Source: Dama dama
Lineage: Eukaryota; Chordata; Mammalia; Artiodactyla; Cervidae
Assembly (NCBI RefSeq): GCF_033118175.1
Contig: NC_083693.1
Location: forward strand, 58,955,981 to 59,019,980
Reading direction: 5' to 3'
DNA length: 64,000 bases
The position numbers were made by a program, and so were the translations under genes. The first letter of the stretch is position 1, and the number at the start of each line of letters is the position of its first letter. This document shows, one piece after another, positions 46,240 to 58,487 of the stretch. The notes beneath the pieces were generated by a model. That model worked only from the letters and a program-made list of their open reading frames with translations. It did not search any database and was not told where the DNA came from.

Positions 46240-48000
46240 ATCATAAATATACTAGAAATGCTAGAGATTTATCAGTATACCTGGTCATAAGATAAACATG
46301 TATTGATTCAGTGGCCTACTTTTAAAAATCAGCACTGCCAGTTGAAAATTAAATGCTTGTATTATCACAAGTAATAGAAAAGTAGTGTACCCAAGTAACA
46401 GAAGCTTGGTAACCCAAGAATAAGCTTAACAAGGCATGTATAGGAACTTATAAAACTGTAAGACTTCGTGAGGGAGACTGAAGACACAAGTAAATTGCCT
46501 TATAAGTCCCTTGAATGAGATATATCAGTATTGTAAAGATGTCATTTCTCTCAAAATATTTTATGCATTTATTAGAATCCATTAACTTTGCACTCTCAAC
46601 ACAATGGAATCCTTAGTTTGGAACATGACCAAGTAATTCCCAATTTTATTTGAGAATAAACCTTTCCATTGAAGGACTACATCAGGAAACTTATGGTAAA
46701 GAATAATAATAATATAAAACTTACCTTGTCAACTTCTGACATGTAGTTAAAATATTGGTGACAAAATTGACAAGGAATTCAATGAGAATAAAAAGTTATT
46801 AGAAAAATGAACCCAAGTAAGTAATGGCAGTTTGCCTTTTAGGCTATAATTTTTACAATATGGAGAAAAAAATGATTATTTAGTAAATAATATGGAGATA
46901 ATACTTAAGGTAACATATTTCCTTATCACAACAGATCAAAGTAAACTCCAAATGTTTAATATATAACTATTAAAATTATTACTAAAAATAATATTATTTA
47001 AAATCAATTATTTAATTAAATAAAAATATAAAAATATATAATATAATATATATATAATATAATAATAAAAATAATTAAATAATTAAATAAATTAATTATT
47101 TAATTAATAATTATTAAAAATAAAACTATTAAAATACTATAAAATGTGAATAAATTTTATTTTTGTAGTGCTCAAAGGCAAGAGTCATTAAGAAAAATAC
47201 TAAAAGGTTTCATTATGGAAAAATCATTTTTTTCTTTTTGATAGAAACAAAAGCAAGGTTAGAAAATTATATAGTGATAAAAGAAATTTGCAATGCAGAT
47301 GAGTCAAAGGTTTAATATACCCACAGTATAAATACAAACAAGACAATATAGAAAAAACCAGCAGTGATTAGGTGATCTATAATAGGTGAAACTGTCAAAG
47401 TCAATGAATGTGATGATATAACCAAGTTCATTAGCAATTAAACACGTGATCTGGTGGCAGCAAATCTATGAGCAAATTAGAATTTATATGAACTCTTTGT
47501 TGGAGAATAAATTGATTAGACTGTCCTAAGGACAACGTGACAGTATGTATAAAATTTGAAATTAACAAGCTTTCTGGTTCAGAAAATCCAAACTGAGTAA
47601 CATCCCTTATGGAAATAATTGAAATTTTATAAAAATACATGGATTTATAGAAGAATATTTATAAAACATAAAAGGAAAACCTCTTACATTATATCAGTCA
47701 TGGCTAAGTTAAAGTACATTGCCATACATACATATTAGAATGTGCTGTGTCCTTCAGAGACTCAAATCAGCGTGTCCACAGTATAAATCCCATTAAGAAT
47801 AAGAGAGACAGATAAAGTGGGGGTAGAGGGGCTTTTAGTATACAGTGGCTAGATGAATATACCCCCAGATCTTACAAAAATGATACTGGCCCTATAAATT
47901 ATTTTAATTTTTTAAGTTGTACTTTTTATGTATAAAACAGGCATATATTAAGTTGCAATTGGAAAAAGATAAGGTTATATATAAATATTGTTTCATTTAT
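46240..48000 (+). mobile_element. Ancient L1 LINE, ORF2 end and 3' region
   Basis: Heavily decayed L1 sequence in sense orientation. Recognisable blocks come in the right order: AATAAGCTTAACAAGGCATG, CAGTATTGTAAAGATGTCA, AGATCAAAGTAAACTCCAAATG, then a degenerate late-ORF2/3' portion with AGAAGAATATTTATAAAACAT. No frame survives. An AT-only low-complexity stretch (about 46,960-47,150) has expanded inside it. Confidence 0.55.
46960..47150. repeat. AT-only low-complexity stretch
   Basis: Nearly pure A/T built from TAAT, ATTA and ATAT units, with many short palindromes (AATTAATT, TTTAATTAAA). It could exclude nucleosomes or form cruciforms; it has no coding content. Confidence 0.9.
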
Positions 48001-48687
48001 TTAGACATGAAGACAACAAATATGTTCTGCATTTGGCTTATTAAAAGAGCAAATTGTGTAGATTTCTTGCTATCATAGCAGTCTTGTGAACCCTAACAAC
48101 CAGAACCAGCTTGAACTTCCTTAGTGGAACTTTCTAATGAGTGTTCAAGTTATGTCACAATAATTCAGAGTTACTTGGCTGACTTGAGATGGTAGTTCTC
48201 TAATCCTGGAGAATTCTGTGATAAAGACCAAATCTCAAGAGTAGAACACTTTTGAGCTGTGCTTTTGAGATGTTCTCTGAGAAAATCTATGATGTGAGCT
48301 TTAAAAAAAAAATACTTTTAAGAATTAGTTAGCTGTGATACAGAAAGATAAAGGAAAGAACAAGATTAAATTTTGACATTTACACTCACACAAAGAATTT
48401 GAATTGGGGGAAAAAGATACGTTAGTTTGCCACGTCTTCTAGAAGATAGGAGTAGTATAGGTAATTCATTTCATTTCTCCATGAAGGTATTTATCTGAAC
48501 CTGGGAAATGGTACTAGAATACATCATCCTTTGGAAAGAATAAAAATACATATGCAAATACTAAATTGTATGAATCTTAACATTTTTGTTGTTGTTAATT
48601 TCAAAAGGTATAATTGAGCCTCTGATGCTACTGAGCAAAGCATACTGTGTTACCTATTGCTATTTTCAGCTGTTAATTAGCTTATGA

Positions 48688-49022
48688 GAGCTGATGTAAC
48701 GGAGTACCATAGACTGGCTGGCTTGAATGACAGAAGTTTATTTTCTCACAAGTTTGGAGACTACAAGTCAGAGGTTGGCTTCTTCTGACGACTCTCTCCT
48801 TGACTTATAGATGGCCATTTTCTCCTCCTCATGTCATCACATGTGTGTATATGACCCAATCTCTTCTCCTTCTACGGACACCAGTCACACGCTATCAATG
48901 ATCCTCTAATGACCTCATTTTAACTTAGTTACCTCTTTAATGACCCTGTCTCCAGAGATAGTCACATTCTGAGGTACTGGGAATTAGGACTTCAGCATAT
49001 GGGTTCGGGTAACACACTAAAC
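48688..49022 (-). mobile_element. MLT1-like LTR, antisense (ERVL-MaLR)
   Basis: Antisense MLT1 block order: GTAACGGAGTACCATAGACTGG, AGAAGTTTATTTTCTCACAAG, CTTCTACGGACACCAGTCA, AATGACCTCATTTTAACTTAG, and CATTCTGAGGTACTGGGAATT near the right end. It is a non-coding solo fragment. Confidence 0.8.
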
Positions 49023-50617
49023 TGAAGGAATGAATGTCTGTATAAATGAACAGGTGACTCTTTAGTATTGTTGGTAATGTTTTGTTATATATCAATTAGG
49101 AGATATGCAGAGCAGTGAAAAAATGGTATAAATTATCTGAACATGGGTGATTGAAATCTTTCCATGTAAAATTTTAGTGTAGCATATTAAGTCATGTAAT
49201 TTCTTTGATATTCCTAGAGGTAAAGACAGGTCAAATATAAGTAAAAATTCTAGAGTAAGACGTATGAGGTTTGTGACATGTAATTATTGTTAAATCACTG
49301 AGTCAGGTAACAGTAGGCCAGGCACTGATCTAGATACTTGGAATAACAAACTAAGAAAATTGAGCCTCTACCTTCGGAGAGTTCACACTCAAAAGAGGAA
49401 GGCAGTGAATAAATATGCTAAACCAAGACGTGAAACAAGTTAGGAATTTGATATGCTACCAACAGAGAATAAAATGGGAAAATGTAGAGAGTGACTGAGG
49501 CTGGTATCAGGGAAGTTCTCTGCTGAGGTGAAATTTGAGTTCTATGACTTTACGGATGAGAAAGACTCTAAATTGAAAGAAGATCAAGAGCATATTCCTT
49601 TAGAATGAAATGATCTCCAAGTGTTAAAAGGCAGACTGTGATTGTGATCAAAATGAAGTGAACAGAGAAAATGGAGAGAGAAACTGTGTTCAGAGAGACC
49701 TCAAATTATAGACAGATTTTGGGGTTATGCTAAAAAGTTTAATCTTAAGTATAATTGTATTTCATTGACAATTTGATGCAGGAGAGTAACTTGACTTCAA
49801 AAAAGAAAAAGTTAAGATCACTCTTGCTCAGAAGAGAAGCCGGAGAAGGAGCAGGGAGCCAATAAAATTGCTGCCACAGTGATATAGGCAGGAGGTGAAG
49901 ATGAACTTGAGAAGGGCTGGAAAAGTGGAAATGGGAAGAGGGTACCAAATTTGGGTTATATTTTGGGATATATCTGACAGGAGTAATAGCTGGATTGGGT
50001 ATGTGGTATAAGAGAAATAAATAAGCCAAGATGAATCTAAGATTTTTTTGTTTTGTAGCTATTGAAAGGTCATGTCATTTACTCAGTTTTGGGGGGAGGT
50101 ATACTTTGAGGGAAAATAACCTCTCTTTTGTCAAGGGAAATTGGAAATGGACAAGATGATAGACAATTAGATTTGAGTCTTATCCTCTGGGTTGAGTTCC
50201 ATCCAGAGAAGAAGTATAAGTTGGAGAGTTATCAGTGTGTATCAGTGTATACTTGGTACTTGAAGTCATGGGGAGCTGAATGAGGTCACACAGGTTGAGT
50301 ATAGAAAGAGAAAAGAAAGCATTCTAGGACTGTGTTAAAAGCCTTGAAGATTTTCCCAGTTTGGAGGAGATTGAGGTTCTAGTAAAAGTAGTTGTGCATT
50401 AAGTAAAATAAACCTACATAAGTCTGGGAAACCTACATAAGTTCTCAAGAAGAGAGAATAGTCAATTGTATCAAGTTCTACTGAATGGTTGGGTAAGATG
50501 AGAACAGATAATGTCTCATTTGCTTTTGCAAAATGGAGGTCTTTGGTGTTTTCATTAAAACCATTTCATTGGAGTGATGAAGATAAAGTACTATATGAGT
50601 ACATTTAATGAAGAATG

Positions 50618-50824
50618 TGGGCTTCTCTGGTGGCTCAGACAGTAAAGAATTCCCTTGCAATGTGGGAGACCTGGGTTCTATCCCTGAGTTGGGAAGATCC
50701 CCTTGAGGAGGGCATGGCGACCCACTCTAGTGTTCTTACCTGGAGAATCCCCATGGACAGAGGAGCCTGGCAGGCTACACTGTGGGGTCACAAAGAGTCA
50801 GACACGACTGAGAGACTAAGCACT
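50618..50824 (+). mobile_element. Bov-tA SINE nested in L2, 10-bp target duplication
   Basis: A sense copy starting at GGGCTTCTCTGGTGGCTCAG and ending CGACTGAGAGACTAAGCACT. Perfect ATGAAGAATG repeats flank it at 50,608-50,617 and 50,825-50,834. Confidence 0.95.
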
Positions 50825-51003
50825 ATGAAGAATGGTGACATGAAGGAATAGGTACAAACAGGGTAGACACTTTTGAAGAATTTTACTACTGTAGGGAAAT
50901 GGGCTTTGGTTGGAGGCAAATGTGGATTCCAGACAGTTTATGCTTGTAGGTGTGTTTCTGTGTTGCTTAAATTAAGTGACATTGGTTGATGTATTGAAAT
51001 GAA

Positions 51004-51216
51004 AGTGAAAGTGAAGTCGCTCAGTCATGTCTGACTCTTTGCGACCCCATGGACTGCAGTCCACCAGGCTTCTCCGTCTAGGGTATCTTCCAGGTAAGAG
51101 TACTGGAGTGGGTTGCCATTTCCTTCTCCAGGGGATCTTCCCAACCCAGGGATTGAACCTGGGTCTCCTGCATTGTAGGCAGACACTTTTACCATCTGAG
51201 CCACGGGGGAAGTCCA
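51004..51216 (-). mobile_element. Bov-tA SINE nested in L2, 12-bp target duplication
   Basis: An antisense copy starting GTGAAAGTGAAGTCGCTCAG, with the head ending GAGCCACGGGGGAAGTCC. Perfect TATTGAAATGAA repeats are at 50,992-51,003 and 51,217-51,228. Confidence 0.95.
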
Positions 51217-51684
51217 TATTGAAATGAATAGTAAAGAACGAGAAGTTGATAATACAGGAGAGAGAGAGGAATATTTTAGGAAAGAATTATTTGAGTACTC
51301 AAAAAGAGGTGGAATCCAGGACAGAGATAGAGAGGAGTAGAAACACTGCTTTCCTCGTAACACGATGGAAGAAATATCATGGAGATAGAGATGTAGGTGA
51401 TTTGGAATAATTTAGTGGTAGGCAAATGAAAGAATCTTCATTATATGGTGTTTATTATCTTTATGTATTGAGCAGTGGTCATCAACTGAGGATGATGGGA
51501 TGAAAAGTTCTAGGAAACTTGAGCGCAAGGCATTGTAATTTACTCGAAAGTGCTAAAGTGGATTTACTAGAGAAGTGTAGTAGTAATAGGTCATTCTGGA
51601 GTTGCTAGAGGATTCATTAAACTGTATGGTTATAAACTTGTGATTGGCACTGCTGAATGGACCATTAATGCTCAGCTACTGGGC

Positions 51685-53441
51685 TTTTTTTTTTTTTTTT
51701 GAGGTACAATTACATAATTTTATAATAGTTTCAGGTATATAATGTAATGATTTAATAACTATTGAAAAATGATCAACACATTAAATCCAGTTAACATCTG
51801 TCACCATACATAGGTATACATTTTTTTTCTTGTGATGAAAAACTTTAAAGATTTACTCTCCTAGCAACTTGTGAATATGCAGTACAGTGTTATTAACTAT
51901 AGTCATCATGCTATACATTAGTTCCCCAAGACTTATTCATTTTAAAACTGGAAATTTGTACCTTTTGACTCCCTTCACCCATTTCATCCACCATTTACCC
52001 CCTGCCTCAAGCAATCACCAATCTGTTCTCTATATCCATGATCTTGAAGTTTGTTTTGTTTTATTTTTTGTTTTTAGATTGTACATATATGTAAGATCAT
52101 ACGGTATTTATCTTTTTCTGTCTGGCTTATTTCACTTAGTCTAATGCCATCCAGGCCCATCCATGTTATTGCAAATGACAAGCTTTTATTCTTTTTTTAA
52201 TGGCTGATTCATCTATCTATATGTATAGATAGATAGTTACAGATATAGATATCACATTTTCTTTATGCTTTCATCTACTGATGGACTCTTAAGTTGCTTC
52301 CATGCTTTGACTGTTGTAAACAATGCTATAGTGAACATGGTGGTGCAGCTGTCTTGGATACGCTGATTTCGTAAGTACTGAGAAGGGGAATTGCTGTATC
52401 ATATGGTAGTTATATTTTTAATTTTTTGAGGACCTTACAAACTGTTTTTCATGTGACTGCACCAGTTACACCCCCACTAGTAATGTGTAGGAATTCCCTT
52501 TTCTCCACATCCTCACTCACGCTTGTTATTTCTGGTCTTTTTGATAATAGTCATTTTGACAGGTGTGATGTGATATCTCATTGTGGTTTTGGTTTGTGTC
52601 TCCCTAATTGTTAGTGACTGTGGTGTTGGAGAAGACTCTTGAGAGTCCCTTGGACTGCAAGGAAATCCAACCAGTCCATCCTAAAGGAGATCAGTCCTGG
52701 GTGTTCATTGGAAGGACTGATGGTGAAGCTGAAACTCCAGTACTTTGGCCACCTCTTGCGAAGAGTTGCCTCATTGGAAAAGACCCTGTTGCTGGGAGGG
52801 ATTGGGGGCAGGAGGAGAAGGGGACGACAGAGGATGAGATGCTGATGGCATCTCTGAGTTGATGGGCGTGAGTTTGAGTAAGCTCTAGGAGTTGGTGATG
52901 GACAAGGAGGCCAGGTGTGCTGCGATTCATGGGGTCACAAAGAGTTGGACACGACTGAGTGACTGAACTGAACTGAAATTGTTAGTGATGTTAAACATCT
53001 TTTCATGTACCTGGTGACCATCTATATGTCTTTTGCAAAATATCTGTCCAGATCCTTTGCCCATTTATTGATTGGACTGTTTGGGATTTTGGCTATTGAA
53101 TTGTATGTGTTCTTTATATATCTTGGATATTAGCTCCTTATCAAATATTTTTCTCACTCTGTAGATTGCCTTTTCATTTTGTTGATGGTTTCCTTTGCTG
53201 TGTGAAGATTTTTATTTGGATGTAGTCCCATTTGTGTAGTTTTGCTTTTGTTGCCTTTGCATTTGGTGTGAAGTCCAAAAGAATCATTGCCAAGACTGAT
53301 GTCAAGGAGCTTGCTGCCTAAGTTTTCTCTTAGGAGTTTTCAAGTTTTTCAAGGACTTTAATAAGTCCTTATGCATTCTGAGTTGATTTTGTATACAGTG
53401 TAAGGTAGTGGTCCAGCTTCATTCTTTTGCATGTGATTCTT
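51685..53441 (-). mobile_element. L1 LINE, antisense, 5' truncated, carrying a nested BovB
   Basis: A 16-base T run at 51,685-51,700 is the complement of the L1 poly(A) tail. Then comes L1 3' UTR and late ORF2 in antisense: CATACGGTATTTATCTTTTTC, CTGGCTTATTTCACTTAGTC, AACAATGCTATAGTGAACATGG, CTCATTGTGGTTTTGGTTTG, and after the BovB CTTTTCATGTACCTGGTGACC through to CTTCATTCTTTTGCATGTG. No frame is intact. It is of mammalian-wide L1 type rather than ruminant-specific. Confidence 0.88.
52618..52976 (+). mobile_element. BovB 3' fragment nested in L1, 12-bp target duplication
   Basis: A sense copy of 359 bp from CTGTGGTGTTGGAGAAGACTC to the ACTGAACTGA tail. Perfect AATTGTTAGTGA repeats flank it at 52,606-52,617 and 52,977-52,988; removing the insert restores continuous L1 sequence. 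A 68-codon frame (52,639-52,845) over the C-terminal region is still open, so the copy is young. Confidence 0.96.
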
Positions 53442-55978
53442 GGCTTGTGTGTTTGTGAGGGGGTACAAAGAGTAACCAAGAAAGACAGGGTATGTGCAGG
53501 CAAATAATATTGCTAAACTGTTGAAGCTTGGCTTCAACAAGAGTTGAAGAGTTATATGATTATACAAAGAAGGTGATGAATAGTAAAGATCTGCTATGTT
53601 TTTTCTTTGAAGAGACCTTAGTGAGAGCAGGAAATTTTTGGAATGGTAATTTTAGAATAAGTGGGCTGGAAGGATTAGATATGATCGTCGGGTGGGAGGT
53701 GTAGTTGTCAGTGACAACAGGGTCTATTGTATCACCATGTACATGGGTGACTGAGATAAGATGGAATAAAATATCATTGAAAAAAAGAATATCAAGGAAG
53801 TGAGAGGCCATCATGTAAGATGGATCATATTCCTGACCTTTAATGTAACTAAGGATGATGAGAGCCTCAGTTGTAAATAGTGGTACAGTAAGCCATGAAC
53901 AAAAATCATCACTGAATGATGGATGTAATAAAAAGAATGCCAGAGATAAGGACAACTAGGGAGGATATGGAGTAATAGAGTCTGATGGCAAGCATTTCAA
54001 AGGAGCTAGCATTTTGAAGGAGGGAGGAGATAACTTCAGAAATATCAAGGAAGAACAAACAGGACACTTGACTTCTGTGCCTTTCTTACTCTTCTTATTT
54101 CTACTTCTGTGTGTGGGGGAAACAAAACAGAAAACCTCTTGTTGGCAGAGGAAGCACATCTTCCAGAGAGCAAGTATCTAAGTATTAAGGTCTTGTGAGT
54201 AGAAGTGAGTTTCAGAGAAAACTCAGGATATCAGAAAGCAAGTTTTCAAGGGAATAGTAATAAGGCTTGTGAGGGAAGGACTGAAAGGCTCTGGAACACA
54301 AGTGTTAGTGTTTTAATGCTGGATGACTGGGGAGACTGGGACTTCTGGTGATGACTGAGTGGAACAGAGAATAGTTGTAAGACATACTGGTGATCTCTCT
54401 GGCCCTTAGGGATGGATGTTGTTTAAGATACCAAACAGCTGTCTCACCTGTGACTGTTGAAATTTTTTCAAGGAAGGAATAATGTATTATGAACCTTCAG
54501 GGAGGTGGTTGTAGTCTGGGGAGAATGGTGTCCTAGTAAAGGAGGCAACTTCAGAAGAGCAGGACCTTGAGAGGAGGGGATTCTGGGTTTTCTTGTGACT
54601 AGAGGTGTTTTTAAAGTCATTGTGGGACATAGGCCAGCCAAGGTGTCCAGCATGTCATCGGGTTGCTTAGTTCATTGTCTTTGCCAACCTCTCTCTAGTG
54701 TCCCTTCCTGAACTACACAGGTTGGAAGACTGAAAGCTGCATTACCCAGGCAGATTTCAGTAGGGTTTCCGTTTTGTCAGTCAGACAGGTTTGAGTAAGA
54801 CTTGAATTTGGAACTGAATTAAGGACAGGAAGGCGTGGAGATTAAGACCATTATTGTTCTTCTGGTACAGAGGATAACAGACAGAGCAGTTCTGGGGCTG
54901 GCAGTTCCCACCCCAGCAGCTGCTTTCTTAATAGTGGAAGGAGCAGCAGCTTATAGTCAACTGCAGAGGGTAGATACTCATGCCAGGAATGAGGCATTAG
55001 TTTTGGAGGCCTAGCCTAGAATCTGCCTCTGGGCCTTCTCAATGGTTCTGTAAACCATTTTATATCCTGTAGTGAATGTCCTTTTTTTAAACTACCAGAG
55101 TGGTTTCATCTACAACTTGTACCAAGCCCTTCTATCCTTAAAACTATCCCTCCCCAATGTGGATGGTCTGCCCAAAGTTGGGTACCCAGTCTATTAGATA
55201 TGTTGTCTTTGGGGGATTAACTTATTAACTAAGACCAGCAAATTTTCTCTCAGCAATATTATTATTATTATTTTTTAGAAATAAGATAAGAACCAGTCAA
55301 TTATGACAGGTAAGAGGTGTTACTTTCATAAGATGAGCCTCTTTGGTTGGATAATTGGGAAAAAAAGAGGAAGGGTGATAATTGGGATCTGATTTGTTGT
55401 GTGTGTGTGTGTGTATATGTGTGCACATCTGAGCATGCATGCACATATCTCCCTGTTTATCCACAATACTTCTGAGTAGTTTAGAAATGCCATAAAATGA
55501 CTCTGAAGTGACTCAGACTCTGGATATGACACTGTTTTCCTGGAATCAGAAGTCACCATTACCAACAGGCTATCAATTGCCTTCTCCGGTATACCTTTCT
55601 ATTCACTAGTAGGCAGAAATGTTATTGGGATCAAACAGTCACTCAGTTTCTGAAAAGCACATTATATACCTATGTGTATCAGGCACTAGGTTAGGTATTG
55701 GGAATAGAGTTAAGAAAAAAAATCAAGCAAGCGGAAGAGACCCTTGACTGCATGCAGCTTATATTCAACTGCAGAGTTTAGATACTAAACAAACAAACAA
55801 AAAAAGATCAAGTATGATTAGTATCATTTACAGGGAAGACTTGGTGTTAGAAATCAAATCTAGTAGGTAAACCTAAGTTAGTGGTTCTTCTTTGGTAACG
55901 TTTTCTGTCACTGATTTTTACACATAGTAGTGTACATAACAATACATGCCATAACAGAATCAAGTCACAAAGGCTGCA
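53442..55978. other. Non-coding DNA; GT array at 55,396-55,414
   Basis: 2.5 kb without gene evidence. Part of it (about 53,600-54,650) has the purine-rich, AGGA-rich style of the antisense L2 before the L1 and could be its continuation, but I could not align it convincingly. A short (GT)n array is at 55,396-55,414. Confidence 0.4.
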
Positions 55979-56364
55979 GTTCAGTTGCTCAGTCATGTCC
56001 TATTCTTTGTGACCCCATGGACTGCCACATGCCAGGCTGCCCTGTCCATCACCAACTCCCAACTCAAACTCATGTCCATCAAGTCGGTGATGCCATCCAA
56101 CCATCTCATCCTCTGTCTACCCCTTCTCCTCCTGCCTTCAATCTTTCCCAGCATCAGGGTCTTTTCCAATGAGTCAATTCTTTGCATTAGGTGGCCAAAG
56201 TATTGTAGTTTCAGCTCCAGCATCAGTCCTTTCAGTGATTATTCAGGACTGATTTCCCTTAGGATGGACTGGTTGGATCTCCTTGCAGTCCAAGGGACTC
56301 AAGAGTCTCTTCCAACACCACAGATCAAAGCATCAATTTTTTGGCACTCAGCTGTTTTTATAGT

Positions 56365-57157
56365 TCAACTCTCACATCCATACATGGTTACTGAAAAAAG
56401 CAAAGCTTTGACTAGATGGACCTTTGTTGGCAAAGTAATATCTCTGCTTTTTAGTATGCTTTCTAGGTTGGTCATAGGTTTTTTTCCAAGAAGCAAGCAT
56501 CTTTTAATTTCATGGATGCAGTCACCATCTGCAGTGATTTTGCAGCCCCCTAAAATAAAGTCTGTCACTGTTTCCACTGTTTCCTTGTGTATTTGCCATG
56601 AAGTGATGGGACCAGATGCCATGATCTTAGTTTTTTGAATGTTGAGATTTAAGCCAACTTTTGCACTCTCCTCTTTCATTTTCATCAAGATACTCTTTAG
56701 TGCTTCTTCACTTTCTGCGATAAGTGTGGGGTCATCTGCATATCTGAGGTTATTGATATTTCTCCTGGCAATCTTGATTCCAGCATGTGCTTCATCTAGC
56801 CTGGCATTTCACATGATGTACTCTGCATATAAGTTAAATAAGCAGGGTGACAATATACAGCCTTGATGTACACCTTTCCCTTTTTCCATGTCCAGTTCTA
56901 ACTGTTGCTTCTTGACCTGAATACAGATTTCTCAGGAGGCAGGTCAGGTTTTCTGGTATTCCCATCTCTTGAAGAATTGTCCAGTTTATGGTGATCCATA
57001 CAGTCGAAGGCTTTGACATATTCAATAAAGCAGAAATAGATGTTTCTCTGGAACTCTCTTGCTTTTCTGATGATCCAAAGGATGTTGGCAATTTGATCTC
57101 AGGTTCCTTTGCTTTTTCTGAAACCAGCTTGAACATCTGGAAGTTTACCGTTAACAT
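56365..57157 (-). pseudogene. BovB reverse transcriptase, frameshifted
   Basis: Two minus-strand frames cover the RT domain: 56,834-57,157 (blocks GIPENLTCLLRNLY and GQEATVRTGHG, fingers) and 56,365-56,688 (blocks LNIQKTKIMASGPITSW and TADGDCIHEIKRCLL). The catalytic YADD box is coded between them (complement of 56,731-56,742) in a broken frame, and part of the conserved QGC..SP..F-type region after GHG is deleted. The parent enzyme performs target-primed reverse transcription in the nucleus; this copy cannot. Confidence 0.85.
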
Positions 57158-57313
57158 ACTGTTGAATCCTGGCTTATAGAATTTTGAGCATTAATTTACT
57201 AGCATGTGAGATGAGTGCAATTGTGCGGGAGTTTGAATATTCTTTAGCATTGCCTTTCTTGGGGATTGGAATGAAACTGACCTTTTCCATTACTGTGGCC
57301 ACTGTTGAGTTTT

Positions 57314-57667
57314 TCAAATTTGCTGGCATATGGAGTGCAGTACCATAACAGCATCATCTTTTAGGATTTGAAATAACTCAACTGGAATTCCATCACCTCC
57401 ACTAGCTTTGTTCATAGTGATGCTTCCTAAGGCCCACTTGACTTCACATTCCAGGATATCTGGCTCTAGGTGAGTGATCACACCATCGTGGTTATCTGGG
57501 TTACGGAGATCTTTTTTGTATAGTTCTGTGTATTCTTGCCACCTCTTCTTAATATCTTCTGCTTCTGTTAGGTCCAAACCATTTCTGTCCTTTATTGTGC
57601 CCATTTTTGCATGAAATGTGCCCTTGGTATCTCTAATTTTCTTGAAGAGATCTCTCGTCTTTCCCAT
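57314..57667 (-). pseudogene. BovB inter-domain linker fragment
   Basis: A 117-codon minus frame between endonuclease and RT, with the blocks RWQEYTELYKKDL, EVKWALGSITMNKASGGDGI and PVELFQILKDDAV; the last is the usual lead-in to the RT domain of RTE-clade elements. Confidence 0.82.
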
Positions 57668-58151
57668 TCTATTGTTTTCCTCTATTTCTTTGCATCAATC
57701 ACTGAGAAAGGCTTTCTTATCTCTCCTTGCTATTATTTGGAACTCTGCATTCAAATGGGTATATCTTTCCTTTTCTCATTTGGTTTTTGCTTCTCTTCTT
57801 TTCTTAGCTATTTGTAAGGCTTCCTCAGACAATCATTTCCCTTTTTTGCATTTCTTTTTCTTGGGGATGGTCTTGATTACTGCCTCCTGTACAAGTCATG
57901 AACCTCCGTCCATAGTTCTTCAGGTACTGTCTGTCAGATCTAATCCCTTGAATCTATTTGTCACTTCCACTGTAAAATCACAAAGGATTTGAATTAGGTC
58001 ATATGGGAATGGTCTAGTTGTCTTCCCTTTTTTCTTCAATTTCAGTCTGAATTTAGCAATAACGATTTCATTATCTGAGCCACAGTCAGCTCCCGGTCTT
58101 GTTTTTGCTGACTTTATAGAGCTTCTCCATCTTTGGCTGCAAAGAATATAA

Positions 58152-58487
58152 TCAGTCTGATTTCGGTATTAAGCATCTGGTCATGTCCATGTGTTGAGTC
58201 TTCACTTGTGTTGTGTGGAAAAGGGTGTTTGCTATGACTAGTGTGTTCTTTTGGCAAAACTCTGTTAGCCTTTGCCCTGCTTCATTTTGTACTCCAGAAC
58301 CAAATTTGCCTGTTACTCTAGGTATATCTTGACTTCCTACTTTTGCATTCCAGTTCCCTATAATGAAGAGGTCTTGTAGGTCTTCATAGAACCATTCAAC
58401 TTCATCTTCTTCAGTATTACTGGTTAGGGTATAGACTTCGGTTACTGTGATACTGAATGGTTTGCCTTGGAAATGAACAGAGATCAT
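58152..58487 (-). pseudogene. BovB AP-type endonuclease fragment
   Basis: A 111-codon minus frame from the apurinic endonuclease-like domain that nicks target DNA. It shows VTEVYTLTSNTEEDEVEWFY, then the GNWNAKVGSQ motif and the TLFHTTQVKTQHMDMTRC block. In related elements the motif reads GDWNAKVG, so a catalytic-site Asp appears replaced by Asn, in addition to frame breaks on both sides. The domain is therefore inactive. Confidence 0.85.

Larger units (their letters stand above)
49310..51640 (-). mobile_element. Long antisense L2 LINE remnant, split by two SINEs
   Basis: Antisense L2 pattern over about 1.9 kb of host sequence: CCAGGCACTGATCTAGATAC at the 3' end. The complement of the RT/C-terminal region follows, including GTCATGGGGAGCTGAATGAGG near 50,265 and GAGAATAGTCAATTGTATCAAG near 50,454. 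Beyond the SINEs are AGACACTTTTGAAGAATTTTACT near 50,864 and GAGTACTCAAAAAGAGGTGGAATCC near 51,291. All frames are destroyed. Identity is by pattern, so exact limits are uncertain; the right limit may be set by the L1 insertion at 51,685. Confidence 0.55.

Noticed and set aside
53600..54650. Continuation of the antisense L2 beyond the L1 insertion
   Set aside because: Style and orientation fit, but no block could be matched convincingly; left as unassigned.
55985..56638. 217-codon plus-strand frame, the longest in the window
   Set aside because: It is the antisense reading of the BovB C-terminal and RT region; the same shadow frame appears at the other antisense BovB copies (for example 7,162-7,644 and 22,733-23,167).
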